From positions 1 to 8,296 of the forward strand of contig JBKPDY010000168.1 of the NCBI GenBank assembly GCA_046728155.1: a stretch of 8,296 bases of DNA. Direction: 5' to 3'. This document shows positions 1-6,512 of the stretch, piece by piece. The stretch comes from CAWDLX01 sp046728155. GTDB lineage: Bacteria > Actinomycetota > Actinomycetes > Mycobacteriales > Micromonosporaceae. Each line of letters opens with the position of its first letter. Positions within the stretch are counted from its first letter, which is position 1. The position numbers and the translations under genes were made by a program. The notes beneath the pieces were generated by a model, which was not told where the DNA came from, ran no database searches, and saw only the letters and a program-made list of their open reading frames with translations.

Positions 1-427
1 ACCTGGTGCCGATGGCGACATCCGAGTGGCCCGAGATCAGCGGCTCGACGAGCGGTAGCAGAGCGCTGAGATCGGTCGACATATCGACGTCCATGTAGCA
101 GAGTACGGGAGAGGCCGAGCGCGACCAGACTGTTCGCACGGCCAGCCCCCGGCCCTTCTCCGCCACATGGACCGCATTGACGCCTGGGAGCTCGTCCGCG
201 AGCCTCTGTGCGATGTGGAGGGTCGCGTCGGTACTGGCGTTGTCAGCAATCGTGATCTGGAAGGTGTAAGGGAACGTCGTGGCCAGGTACCGATGCAGGT
301 GTCGGACACTGCGTTCGAGCTCGGTCGCCTCGTTGTGTACCGGGATCACGATATCGAGGACCGGGGCCGCCCCGGCCGGTGTGGAAGCGGGTGCGGACTG
401 GGCCGGCGTCAAGGATGTGAGTGTCAT
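1..427 (-). CDS. GT2-family glycosyltransferase, N-terminal part (polyprenyl-phosphate sugar synthase type; cut by left edge)
   Basis: Only the first 142 residues are visible; the frame is open to the left edge. A 20-residue Pro/Ala/Ser-rich leader precedes a GT-A nucleotide-sugar fold. Visible motifs are VIPVHNE (27-33), DNASTD (62-67) and EKGRG (90-94). YMDVDMSTD (111-119) carries the metal-binding DxD (113-115), and SGHSDVAIGTR ends the visible part. These are typical of dolichyl-phosphate mannose synthase-like GT2 enzymes, which move a sugar from an NDP-sugar to polyprenyl phosphate on the cytoplasmic face. Many actinobacterial relatives continue into a C-terminal GtrA-like membrane domain, but that part is outside the window. 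The gene lies 56 bp downstream of the GT39 gene on the same strand, so co-transcription is likely. The start is uncertain: GGAG at 440-443 is 12 nt from the ATG but only 6 nt from an in-frame GTG at 431-433, which may be the real start. The sugar is unknown. Confidence 0.88.
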   Translation of the reverse strand, partial: MTLTSLTPAQSAPASTPAGAAPVLDIVIPVHNEATELERSVRHLHRYLATTFPYTFQITIADNASTDATLHIAQRLADELPGVNAVHVAEKGRGLAVRTVWSRSASPVLCYMDVDMSTDLSALLPLVEPLISGHSDVAIGTR

Positions 428-483
428 GGTCACCACGATCTCCGCTGGTTCTCGGGCGGCATTGTGTCGATGTTGTGGTCGGC

Positions 484-2514
484 CTATGAGACCGTGAGGT
501 CGTAGAGCGTCACGCCGCCGATCGTGACGGCGGTGAAGTTCTGCTCCACCCACTGCGCGATCAGCTGGCTGGACCGGCTGCCGCCATTGGACTGGAATCC
601 TCCGCCGCCGATGAAGTAATGGATCTGTCCACTTCGGACGTACTGCTGAAACTGCGCCAGTGTGGGCGACGGGTCGCTGCCGTTGAACCCGCCGATCGGC
701 ATGACCGGGTCGCCGGCGGCGAGCTGGAAACCAGCGGCGCTGTTGGAGCCGATGGCCGCGGCCACCCAGGTGTACCGATCGGCGTTGGCCTGCAGCGCCG
801 CGACGACCTGCGCGCTCGGTGCCGCGGTGTCGAGCGGGCCGCCAGCGCCGCCGCGGGATGGTCCCGCGCCTTGCCCCGTAACCTGGCCGCCGGACGGACC
901 ACCCGTGTTGCCCACGCCTGGAGGGGCGAACGACCTCGGACCCGCGAACTGCCCGGTACCGCCCGCTCCGGTTCCGGGCGGGCCACCGAAGCCGGGTCCA
1001 CCCCGTCTGCCGGTCACGGTCGGGCCGGCCGACGGGATCGCTCCACTGTGGGGGGTCGCGCTGGTCTGGAGCGCATACGCGGCTGGGCCGGCTAGGCCGG
1101 CCACCACCGCTATTCCCACCACGACCGCGCCGACGAGTCGAGCCAGCCGTGCCGTGAACAGGAGCGCCACGGCCGCCAGAAGGCCGGTGGTGAGCACGAT
1201 CGGGCGCAGCCAAGGCAGGAAGTCCGCACTGCGGCCGAGCAGGATTACCGACCAGATCGCAGTCGCCGCGACAACCACGGCGAGCGCGACCCGGCCGGCC
1301 GTGTCCCGGCGGCGCAACAGCACCACGCCGGCGATTCCGATGACCCCCCCGATGGCGGGAGCGAGCGCAACGCTGTAGTAGGGATGGAAGATTCCGGCCA
1401 TCAGACTGAAGGTCAGCGCGGTCACGACGAGCCAGCCGCCCCAGAGTATGAGGGCTGCCCGGGCGCGATCGGTGCGCGGAAGCCGACCGGTGACTGCGAG
1501 CCCGGCCACGAGGAGGATGAGGGCGGCCGGTAGCAGCCACGCGATCTGCCCGCCGTTCTCGGCGTCGAAGAGACGGGCCAGACTGGTCTGACCCCAGACA
1601 CCACCGCCCCCGGCCCCGGCTGGGCCACCGCCGACGCTGCCCACCTCGTCGCCGGTGAGCCGGCCGAATCCGTTGTAGCCGAAGGCGAGTTCGAGAACGC
1701 TGTTGGACTGCGAGCCACCGATGTACGGTCGCGCCGACGCCGGGATCAGTTCGACGATCGCGACCCACCATCCGGCCGAGGCCAGCATGGCGAGGCCGCC
1801 CGCGAGGAGCTGGCGGACCCGTCGGCCGATGCTCGTCGGAGCGGCGACGAGGTACGCGATGGCGAATGCGGGAACCACAAGCAACGCCTGCAGCATCTTG
1901 GTGAGGAACCCGAAGCCGACCATGGCACCGACGAAGACGAGCCACCGCGTACCCGCCGTCTCGATCGCCCGAACCACGCCGTACGCTGCCGCGACGAGAA
2001 GTAGCACCAGAAGCGCATCGGGGTTGTTGAACCTGAACATCAGCACCGCGACCGGAGTGAGCGCCATGGCCGCCCCAGCCAGCAGCCCAGCCCCGGCCCC
2101 GAACCACCGGCGGACGGTGGTGTAGAGCAGTCCGACCGCCGCCACGCCGATCAGCGCCTCCGGCACGAGAATCGACCATGAGCTGAGGCCGAACAGCCGT
2201 ACCGAGAGCGCCATGACCCAGAGTGAGGCTGGCGTCTTGTCCACTGTGATCGAGTTACCCGCGTCGGACGAGCCGAAGAAGAACGCCTTCCAGCTCTCCG
2301 ATCCAGCCTGGGCCGCGGCCGAGTAGAAAGAGTTCGCCCAGCCGGATTCGCCCAGTCCCCACAGGTAAAGCAGAGTCGTCGCGCCGAGCAGGGCGAGCAG
2401 CGCAGGCCGTGCCCAGGCGGGCTGGTTGGCCGGGCGAAGCAGCCGCTGGTGCCAGGCTCGGGTCGGTGCCGGCAACGGAGCTGGCGGCGCCGGAGGCGCG
2501 TAGGTAGTGGTCAT
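484..2514 (-). CDS. GT39 / ArnT-PMT-like integral membrane glycosyltransferase (YkcB-like)
   Basis: The 676-residue product is a polytopic membrane protein of the PMT/ArnT superfamily, which transfers a sugar from a polyprenyl-phosphate donor to an acceptor outside the membrane. After a Pro-rich cytoplasmic N-terminus (1-35), the first membrane segment is about 36-53. The first extracytoplasmic loop holds WANSFYSAAAQ (59-69) and an acidic stretch ending VDKTP (91-95), equivalent to the DKPP signature. RFNNPDALL (161-169) and HPYYSVALAPAIG (377-389) are further family landmarks. About ten hydrophobic segments follow up to residue 480. Next comes a Gly/Pro-rich linker (about 500-562) and a C-terminal soluble domain (about 565-676) with YTWVAAAIGSNSAAGFQ and PIGGFNGSDPSP, as in Bacillus YkcB-like proteins. 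The start is supported by GGGAG at 2525-2529, 10 nt upstream. The GT2 gene follows and could supply the lipid-linked sugar. A PhoP-like box lies 71-88 bp upstream. Acceptor and sugar cannot be read from sequence. Confidence 0.92.
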   Translation of the reverse strand: MTTTYAPPAPPAPLPAPTRAWHQRLLRPANQPAWARPALLALLGATTLLYLWGLGESGWANSFYSAAAQAGSESWKAFFFGSSDAGNSITVDKTPASLWVMALSVRLFGLSSWSILVPEALIGVAAVGLLYTTVRRWFGAGAGLLAGAAMALTPVAVLMFRFNNPDALLVLLLVAAAYGVVRAIETAGTRWLVFVGAMVGFGFLTKMLQALLVVPAFAIAYLVAAPTSIGRRVRQLLAGGLAMLASAGWWVAIVELIPASARPYIGGSQSNSVLELAFGYNGFGRLTGDEVGSVGGGPAGAGGGGVWGQTSLARLFDAENGGQIAWLLPAALILLVAGLAVTGRLPRTDRARAALILWGGWLVVTALTFSLMAGIFHPYYSVALAPAIGGVIGIAGVVLLRRRDTAGRVALAVVVAATAIWSVILLGRSADFLPWLRPIVLTTGLLAAVALLFTARLARLVGAVVVGIAVVAGLAGPAAYALQTSATPHSGAIPSAGPTVTGRRGGPGFGGPPGTGAGGTGQFAGPRSFAPPGVGNTGGPSGGQVTGQGAGPSRGGAGGPLDTAAPSAQVVAALQANADRYTWVAAAIGSNSAAGFQLAAGDPVMPIGGFNGSDPSPTLAQFQQYVRSGQIHYFIGGGGFQSNGGSRSSQLIAQWVEQNFTAVTIGGVTLYDLTVS

Positions 2515-2528
2515 GACAGCCGGTCTCC

Positions 2529-2557
2529 CATCTGCATCAGGGAGGCAAGCCTGTCAA
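2529..2557 (-). promoter_or_regulatory. Possible promoter for the GT39-GT2 unit
   Basis: On the minus strand there is a perfect -35-like TTGACA (plus-strand tgtcaa, 2552-2557). A spacer of 17 leads to a weak -10-like CAGATG (2529-2534), which matches TATAAT at only two positions. The putative -10 also touches the Shine-Dalgarno GGGAG (2525-2529), so either the true -10 is elsewhere or the hexamer is coincidental. The PhoP-like box at 2585-2602 sits about 28 bp upstream of the TTGACA, where an activator could act. Confidence 0.25.
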
Positions 2558-2584
2558 CGCGCGATTGGCGAGACCCGTGGCCGG

Positions 2585-2602
2585 CCTGTGCGGTGTCTGT
2601 GC
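2585..2602 (-). promoter_or_regulatory. PhoP-like direct-repeat box upstream of GT39
   Basis: Read on the minus strand this is GCACAGA-CACC-GCACAGG, two 7-bp motifs sharing CACAG with a 4-bp spacer (11-bp period). The geometry equals that of the boxes next to the response regulator gene and of the TCACAGC-N4-TCACAGC repeat known for Mycobacterium tuberculosis PhoP. Each half departs from TCACAGG at its first base, and one also at its last. It lies in the 189-bp gap after the kinase gene, so the glycosyltransferases could be a direct target of the regulator. This is inference from spacing and motif only. Confidence 0.45.
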
Positions 2603-2703
2603 GACCGCGGCAACGTGTTCATGGCGATTCGATGTGTCAGTCGGAACGCCGGCTTATCCGAAGCCCGTTGGTAACCGGCCGGGCAACGAGCACAGCGGGT
2701 CGG

Positions 2704-4155
2704 TCACGTCACCGGCAGCCGGACGACGAAGGACGTAAATCCGGGCCGGCTGGTGACCCTGACCCGGCCTCGGTGCGCCTCGACGACCGCGGCCACGATG
2801 GCCAGGCCGAGTCCCGTGCTGCCGGCGGCGCGGGACCGGGAGGTATCCCCGCGGGCGAAGCGTTCGAAGACCTCAGGCTGCAGCTGGGGCGGGATCCCGG
2901 GCCCGTCGTCGGTGACCGAGAAAACGGCCCAATCGTCGTCTGTGGACAGTTCCGCGTTGACGGTCGTTCCCGCCGGCGTGTGCGTACGCGCGTTGGCGAG
3001 CAGGTTGGCGAAGACCTGGTGCAGCCGGGCGGAGTCACCCGTAACTGTCACGGACCTCTCGGGCAGGTTCAGCAGCCACTTGTGGTCGGGGCTGGCCGCG
3101 TGCGCGTCGCTCATCGCGTCTACCGCGAGCCTTGACAGGTCGACCGGTTCCCGAGCCAGCGGTCGGCCGGAGTCGAGTCGTGCGAGCAGGAGCAGATCGT
3201 CGACGAGCGTGGTCATCCGGGCGCTGGCCGACTCGACCCGTTCGAGGGCATGCGCCACGTCGGGCGTCATAGTCGCGCGATCGCGCCGGGTCAGTTCGGC
3301 GTAGCCACGGATCGCGGCCAACGGTGTCCGGAGTTCGTGGCTCGCGTCGGCGACGAACTGTCGTACCCGCGTCTCGCTCTCATGCCGTGCGGCCAACGCG
3401 TCGCCCACATGGCCCAGCATGCGGTTGAGCGCCGCGCCCACCTGACCCACCTCGGTCCGCGGATCGGTATCCGCATCGGGCACCCGTACCGAAAGGTCAA
3501 CCTCACCCGCGTCCAGTGGAAGCTCCGCCACCCGCCCGGCTGTGGCCGCGACCCTCCTCAGTGGACGTAAGTTGAGTCGAACGATCGCCGTGCCGGCCGC
3601 GCCCGCGATGAGCAACCCGGCCGCGGCCACGCCGATCTCGACAAGGACCAGATTGGTGACGGCATCCTCCACGTCGGCCAATGACAGGCCGGTAACGGCC
3701 ACATCGCCGTCGGGGGCCCGGGCGGCCACCACGCGGTAGTCGCCGATCTGCGGAAGATTGGTGGAGTGCGGGTGGCCATCGACGGGCACCGCGGCAAGGG
3801 CTCGGCGCTGGGCGTCATTCAGCTCCCCAACATAACCATCGGGCAAGGCGATCCTAGAGACGTCCCCGGTCGCCGGGTTCCGGGCGTAGAACTGACCCGG
3901 AGCCATCGGTGGTGCCTGGCCGTTGAAGTCGGGACCGTACGGGGGCTGGTCCTCGTGATTAGGTCTGTCGGCGACGGCGAGTCGGTCATCGAGCTGCCCG
4001 ACGAGCCTTTGCCGCATGAGGACGACGGTGACCACGCCGATGACGGTGAGGACAACCGCCATCAGCGCCAGGATCGCTGCGATCAAGCGGGTGCGTAGAG
4101 AGACGCCCGTCAGCCGTGCTCGCAGGGCATTCCTACTCGGTGGGCTTGAGGACAT
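2704..4155 (-). CDS. Sensor histidine kinase of the OmpR/PhoB-type two-component system
   Basis: The 483-residue membrane kinase presumably phosphorylates the adjacent response regulator. A short basic N-terminus precedes TM1 (about 24-47). An extracytoplasmic sensor region (about 48-166) includes a Pro-rich stretch around 69-87. TM2 (about 167-192) leads into a HAMP linker (about 193-255). The dimerisation/phosphoacceptor helix has ASHELRTPLA with H273. The ATPase domain shows the N-box NLLANARTHTP (384-394, N388), the G1 box DDGPGIP (416-422), an F box around EVFERFARG (428-436) and the G2 box GSTGLGLAI (445-453). All catalytic elements look intact. The start is well supported: GGAG at 4162-4165 lies 6 nt from the ATG, inside the end of the regulator gene. 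The genes overlap by 23 bp, which suggests translational coupling. The architecture is like mycobacterial PhoR, TrcS and TcrY; the signal sensed is unknown. Confidence 0.95.
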   Translation of the reverse strand: MSSSPPSRNALRARLTGVSLRTRLIAAILALMAVVLTVIGVVTVVLMRQRLVGQLDDRLAVADRPNHEDQPPYGPDFNGQAPPMAPGQFYARNPATGDVSRIALPDGYVGELNDAQRRALAAVPVDGHPHSTNLPQIGDYRVVAARAPDGDVAVTGLSLADVEDAVTNLVLVEIGVAAAGLLIAGAAGTAIVRLNLRPLRRVAATAGRVAELPLDAGEVDLSVRVPDADTDPRTEVGQVGAALNRMLGHVGDALAARHESETRVRQFVADASHELRTPLAAIRGYAELTRRDRATMTPDVAHALERVESASARMTTLVDDLLLLARLDSGRPLAREPVDLSRLAVDAMSDAHAASPDHKWLLNLPERSVTVTGDSARLHQVFANLLANARTHTPAGTTVNAELSTDDDWAVFSVTDDGPGIPPQLQPEVFERFARGDTSRSRAAGSTGLGLAIVAAVVEAHRGRVRVTSRPGFTSFVVRLPVT

Positions 4156-4870
4156 AGCCGGCTCCGCGCAGGGTATGGATCATCGGCGCCCGGCCCGCAT
4201 CGATCTTCTTGCGCAGGTACGAGATGTACAGCTCGACCACGTTCGCCTGCCCGCCGAAGTCGTAGTTCCACACGCGGTCGAGGATCTGGGCCTTGCTGAG
4301 TACCCGGCGCGGGTTGCGCATGAGGAAGCGCAGTAGCTCGAACTCGGTCGCCGTCAAGGCGATCGCGTCGCCACCTCGGCGGACCTCATGGCTGTCCTCG
4401 TCCATGACGAGGTCGCCGACCACGAGCATGGCGTCCTCACGTGCCGCGGCCGCCATGCCGGATCGGCGCAGCAGCGCCCGAAGACGGGCGATCACCTCCT
4501 CCAGCGAAAACGGCTTCGTGACGTAGTCATCGCCGCCTGCGGTGAGTCCGGCGATCCGGTCCTCGACTGCGTCCTTCGCGGTCAGGAAGAGCACCGGTAC
4601 GTCGGGGAAGTGCCCGCGCAGCCGGTGGAGTACCGCTAGACCGTCGACATCGGGCAGCATGACGTCGAGCACAACGGCGTCGGGCCGGAAGTCGCGCGCG
4701 ACGCGGACGGCGGCACCACCGGTCCCGGCGCAGCGCACGTCACACCCCTCGTACCGCAGCGCCATCGCAAGCAGGTCGGTGAGGTTAGGCTCGTCGTCCA
4801 CCACCAGCACTCGGACGGCACCGCCGTCGGGCCGGCGCAGGTGCAAGGTCCGGGATTCTGTGGCCGCCAT
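4133..4870 (-). CDS. OmpR/PhoB-family response regulator, PhoP/TrcR-like
   Basis: The 245-residue DNA-binding regulator is cognate to the kinase encoded downstream. The receiver domain (about 20-135) has the acidic pair D25-D26, phosphoacceptor D69 in VVLDVMLPD, T97 in LFLTAKD and K119 in TKPF, so all phosphorylation residues are present. The winged-helix effector domain (about 148-243) contains TATEFELL, RRVLSKAQILDRVW and YDFGGQANVVELYISYLR. The last closely resembles the recognition-helix region of M. tuberculosis PhoP and TrcR from memory, although orthology cannot be assigned without a tree. The ATG at 4868-4870 has AGGA at 4878-4881 spaced 7 nt. An 18-residue N-terminal extension precedes the receiver fold, common in this subgroup. 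The promoter region carries paired TCACAGG repeats of the PhoP type, so autoregulation is likely, as is control of the divergent Rieske gene. Confidence 0.96.
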   Translation of the reverse strand: MAATESRTLHLRRPDGGAVRVLVVDDEPNLTDLLAMALRYEGCDVRCAGTGGAAVRVARDFRPDAVVLDVMLPDVDGLAVLHRLRGHFPDVPVLFLTAKDAVEDRIAGLTAGGDDYVTKPFSLEEVIARLRALLRRSGMAAAAREDAMLVVGDLVMDEDSHEVRRGGDAIALTATEFELLRFLMRNPRRVLSKAQILDRVWNYDFGGQANVVELYISYLRKKIDAGRAPMIHTLRGAGYVLKPTE

Positions 4871-4891
4871 GTCCCCATCCTGTGGCCCATG

Positions 4892-4921
4892 ACTTTGGCC
4901 GCGCTGGGCGATTCCTGTGAA
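4892..4921 (-). promoter_or_regulatory. Possible promoter of the response regulator-kinase operon
   Basis: Minus-strand TTCACA (plus 4916-4921) matches the -35 consensus at five of six positions. It is followed after 18 bp by CAAAGT (plus 4892-4897), a moderate -10. The -35 lies inside the outer TCACAGG motif (4914-4920), so bound regulator would directly contact or block RNA polymerase. Predicted transcription would start near 4885, giving a short leader containing AGGA (4878-4881). This is prediction by eye. Confidence 0.3.
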
Positions 4922-4954
4922 CCGCCTGTGAGAATCTCACAGGCGGCCCACAGG
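4914..4954. promoter_or_regulatory. Head-to-head pair of PhoP-type direct-repeat boxes in a divergent promoter region
   Basis: On the minus strand 4931 to 4914 reads TCACAGG-CGGT-TCACAGG. On the plus strand 4937 to 4954 reads TCACAGG-CGGC-CCACAGG. Each is two 7-bp motifs with a 4-bp spacer, the layout recognised by M. tuberculosis PhoP (TCACAGC-N4-TCACAGC). The two boxes point outward, towards the regulator gene and the Rieske gene. Their inner halves form a perfect inverted repeat with 12-bp arms (4922-4933 and 4935-4946) around one central base, 4934. Given the PhoP-like recognition helix of the neighbouring regulator, binding by that protein is the simplest reading. A transcription-terminating hairpin is unlikely because the site lies between divergent genes and has no T tract. 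Confidence 0.75.
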
Positions 4955-4989
4955 GGCTTCCCAGCCGCCGGTCAGCCAGAACGGAAAGC

Positions 4990-5415
4990 ATGCACACCAT
5001 GACGGAATCGCCATTCCCGGCCGGAGTCAGCCGCCGCACCGTGCTCGTCGGCGCTGCCGCTATCGGGGCGGCCGGTGCCCTCGCCGCCTGTGGATCGGCC
5101 AGCGGACATGAAACGACCACCCAGGCCGGCCCGGTCACGGTGGCCGCGTCGGACGTGCCCGTTGGCGGCGGAAAGATTCTCGGTGACAGCCAGGTGGTGG
5201 TGACCCAGCCGGCCGCGGGCACGTTCAGGGCTTTCAGCGCGGTCTGTACGCATCAGGGGTGCCTTGTCGGCAGTGTCGCCAACGGCATGATCATCTGTCC
5301 ATGCCACGGCAGTATCTTCTCGGCCACCGATGGGTCGGTGCGCCAGGGCCCTGCGGCGACCCCCTTGACGCCAAAGACCGTCAAGGTCGACGGCTCCACC
5401 CTGACAGTCTCCTGA
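4990..5415 (+). CDS. Rieske [2Fe-2S] protein, Tat-exported lipoprotein
   Basis: The 141-residue product has a twin-arginine signal SRRTVL (14-19), a hydrophobic Ala/Gly segment and a lipobox LAAC ending at C34. It should be exported folded and then lipid-anchored on the outer face of the membrane. The mature part is a compact Rieske domain: CTHQGC (86-91) and CPCHGS (103-108). By analogy with bc1 Rieske proteins, C86, H88, C103 and H106 bind the cluster and C91-C105 form the disulfide. It is too short for a bc1/b6f or ring-hydroxylating oxygenase component, and no partner oxidoreductase is encoded nearby, so its redox partner is unknown. Two starts are possible. GGAA at 4983-4986 is 3 nt from the ATG at 4990 and 12 nt from the in-frame ATG at 4999, neither ideal; the signal peptide is intact from both. 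It is divergent from the response regulator gene across the PhoP-like operator, so joint regulation is likely. Confidence 0.93.
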   Translation: MHTMTESPFPAGVSRRTVLVGAAAIGAAGALAACGSASGHETTTQAGPVTVAASDVPVGGGKILGDSQVVVTQPAAGTFRAFSAVCTHQGCLVGSVANGMIICPCHGSIFSATDGSVRQGPAATPLTPKTVKVDGSTLTVS

Positions 5416-5583
5416 GCTACCGCGCCTTCCACAGCCGCCCTGTGTGCGGTCAATGCCGATCGCTCGGCGTTCCACATCTCGGGACGAAAGGCGAAGATCG
5501 GGGAGCGCGCACCAGAAACGACGCGTGGAGTCGATTTCGGTACCGAGACGGCGATCTTGTCGGCGATGCTTGGCAGGCGATGC

Positions 5584-5621
5584 TGAACGTTCGTGGTTGC
5601 CCTGGCAACCACAAACGTTCA
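5584..5621. terminator. Long near-perfect hairpin between convergent genes, likely bidirectional terminator
   Basis: Arms of 18 bp (5584-5601 and 5604-5621) are complementary except for one C/A mismatch, with a 2-base centre. In RNA the inner pair would open to a small loop. The hairpin lies between the plus-strand Rieske stop (5415) and the minus-strand methyltransferase stop (5644), where a shared terminator is expected. There is no T tract on either side, as is frequent for actinobacterial terminators. It is closer to the methyltransferase end (22 bp) than to the Rieske end (168 bp). It could also be a dispersed palindromic repeat. The preceding 5416-5583 shows no recognisable gene. Confidence 0.6.
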
Positions 5622-5643
5622 ACGCTCTCGGGGAAATAGGCCG

Positions 5644-6447
5644 TCAGGGACGTGCTATCAGCTCGCCATGCAGGACGGCGAACCAGCCGTCGTCCCGTTC
5701 CGCCCACCTGAGCCAGCCGTCGCCGATCCTCCGCAGATCAGCCTCGGTCGCATACCCCTCCTCGACGGCCCGCTTTCCGATGGCCGAGTCGACCATGCGG
5801 GCGGCCCAGGTCTCGCCCCACCATCGCCGATCAGCACCGGTGGCGAAGCACCATGTCGCCGCCGTTGCGGTGATGTCCCGAAAGCCTGCGGCGCGGGCCC
5901 ACGAGAGAAGGTGGCGGCCGGCGTCGGGTTCACCGCCGTTGGCCTGGGCGACACGCCGGTACAGCGCCAGCCAATCGTCAAGGGCGGGCTCCCGCGGGTA
6001 CCACGTCATCGCTGCGTAGTCCGCGTCCCGTACGGCGACCAGCCCGCTCGAGCGGCAGACCCGCCGCATCTGGGCCAGTGCGCCGACCGGATCGGCGAGG
6101 TGCTGGAGGACCTGATGCGCATGGACGACATCAAAGCTGCCGTCAGCGAAGTCGAGCTCGTACACGTCGGCCACGGCCAGGTCGACGTTGTCGCGGCGGC
6201 GCAACCTGCGACGCGCCTCGCCGATCGCCTCCGGAGAACTGTCCACAGCGGACACCCGGCCTGGCGACACGGCATCGGCGAGGTCGGCCGTGATCGTGCC
6301 GGTGCCACAACCCACGTCGAGCAGCACATCACCGGGGCGGAGGTGCGGCAGGAGGTATGCGGCCGAGTTGCGGGCCGTGCGCCACTGATGGGAACGCCAC
6401 ACCGAGTCGTGCTGCCCGTGCGTGTAAGCGGCACGACGCGGGGACAC
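5644..6447 (-). CDS. Class I SAM-dependent methyltransferase (UbiE/Methyltransf_11-like)
   Basis: The 267-residue soluble enzyme has a Rossmann methyltransferase fold. Motif I is VLLDVGCGTGT (41-51), the acidic residue ending strand 2 is D69 in AVDSS, and motif II is around VADVYELDF (92-100). The post-II segment is SFDVVHAHQVLQHLADP (104-120). The N-terminus YTHGQHDSVWRSHQWRTA and the C-terminal part with YRRVAQANGGEPDAGR fit a common actinobacterial family of about 270 residues with no assigned substrate. The start codon is GTG (6445-6447) and no Shine-Dalgarno precedes it. Instead a TACTCT hexamer ends 7 bases before the start codon, so the mRNA may be leaderless. It is 65 bp downstream of the HesB-like gene on the same strand; read-through is possible but not needed. 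The methyl acceptor is unknown. Confidence 0.9.
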   Translation of the reverse strand: MSPRRAAYTHGQHDSVWRSHQWRTARNSAAYLLPHLRPGDVLLDVGCGTGTITADLADAVSPGRVSAVDSSPEAIGEARRRLRRRDNVDLAVADVYELDFADGSFDVVHAHQVLQHLADPVGALAQMRRVCRSSGLVAVRDADYAAMTWYPREPALDDWLALYRRVAQANGGEPDAGRHLLSWARAAGFRDITATAATWCFATGADRRWWGETWAARMVDSAIGKRAVEEGYATEADLRRIGDGWLRWAERDDGWFAVLHGELIARP

Positions 6448-6453
6448 CGCGCA

Positions 6454-6459
6454 AGAGTA
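6454..6459 (-). promoter_or_regulatory. Predicted -10 element for a leaderless methyltransferase transcript
   Basis: Minus-strand TACTCT fits the actinobacterial TAnnnT -10 pattern. Six bases separate it from the GTG start at 6447, so transcription would begin at the first base of the start codon. This agrees with the absence of a Shine-Dalgarno. No good -35 is visible 17-18 bp upstream, which is common for such promoters. Confidence 0.45.
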
Positions 6460-6512
6460 GCCGTCCGGGGCAGCCCGCCCGACCGCAGGGTCCCGCCTCG
6501 GACGCTTTGCCG

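Noticed and set aside
37..309. Minus-strand 90-residue open frame overlapping the GT2 region
   Set aside because: Arg/Ser-rich shadow of the true GT2 frame, which carries VIPVHNE and DxD motifs and is open to the left edge.
619..1378. Long plus-strand open frames opposite the GT39 gene
   Set aside because: Shadow frames typical of high-GC coding DNA; the minus-strand product has clear family motifs and a Shine-Dalgarno.
2690..2696. GCACAGC just before the kinase stop
   Set aside because: Isolated half-site with no second motif at the required spacing.
4922..4946. Intergenic palindrome as an intrinsic terminator
   Set aside because: It lies between divergent genes, upstream of both, has no T tract, and coincides with paired regulator-type motifs.
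5416..5583. Possible small gene after the Rieske stop (open frames on both strands)
   Set aside because: No start with a ribosome-binding site, no recognisable domain, and the minus-strand frame runs antisense through the Rieske gene. Treated as non-coding spacer.
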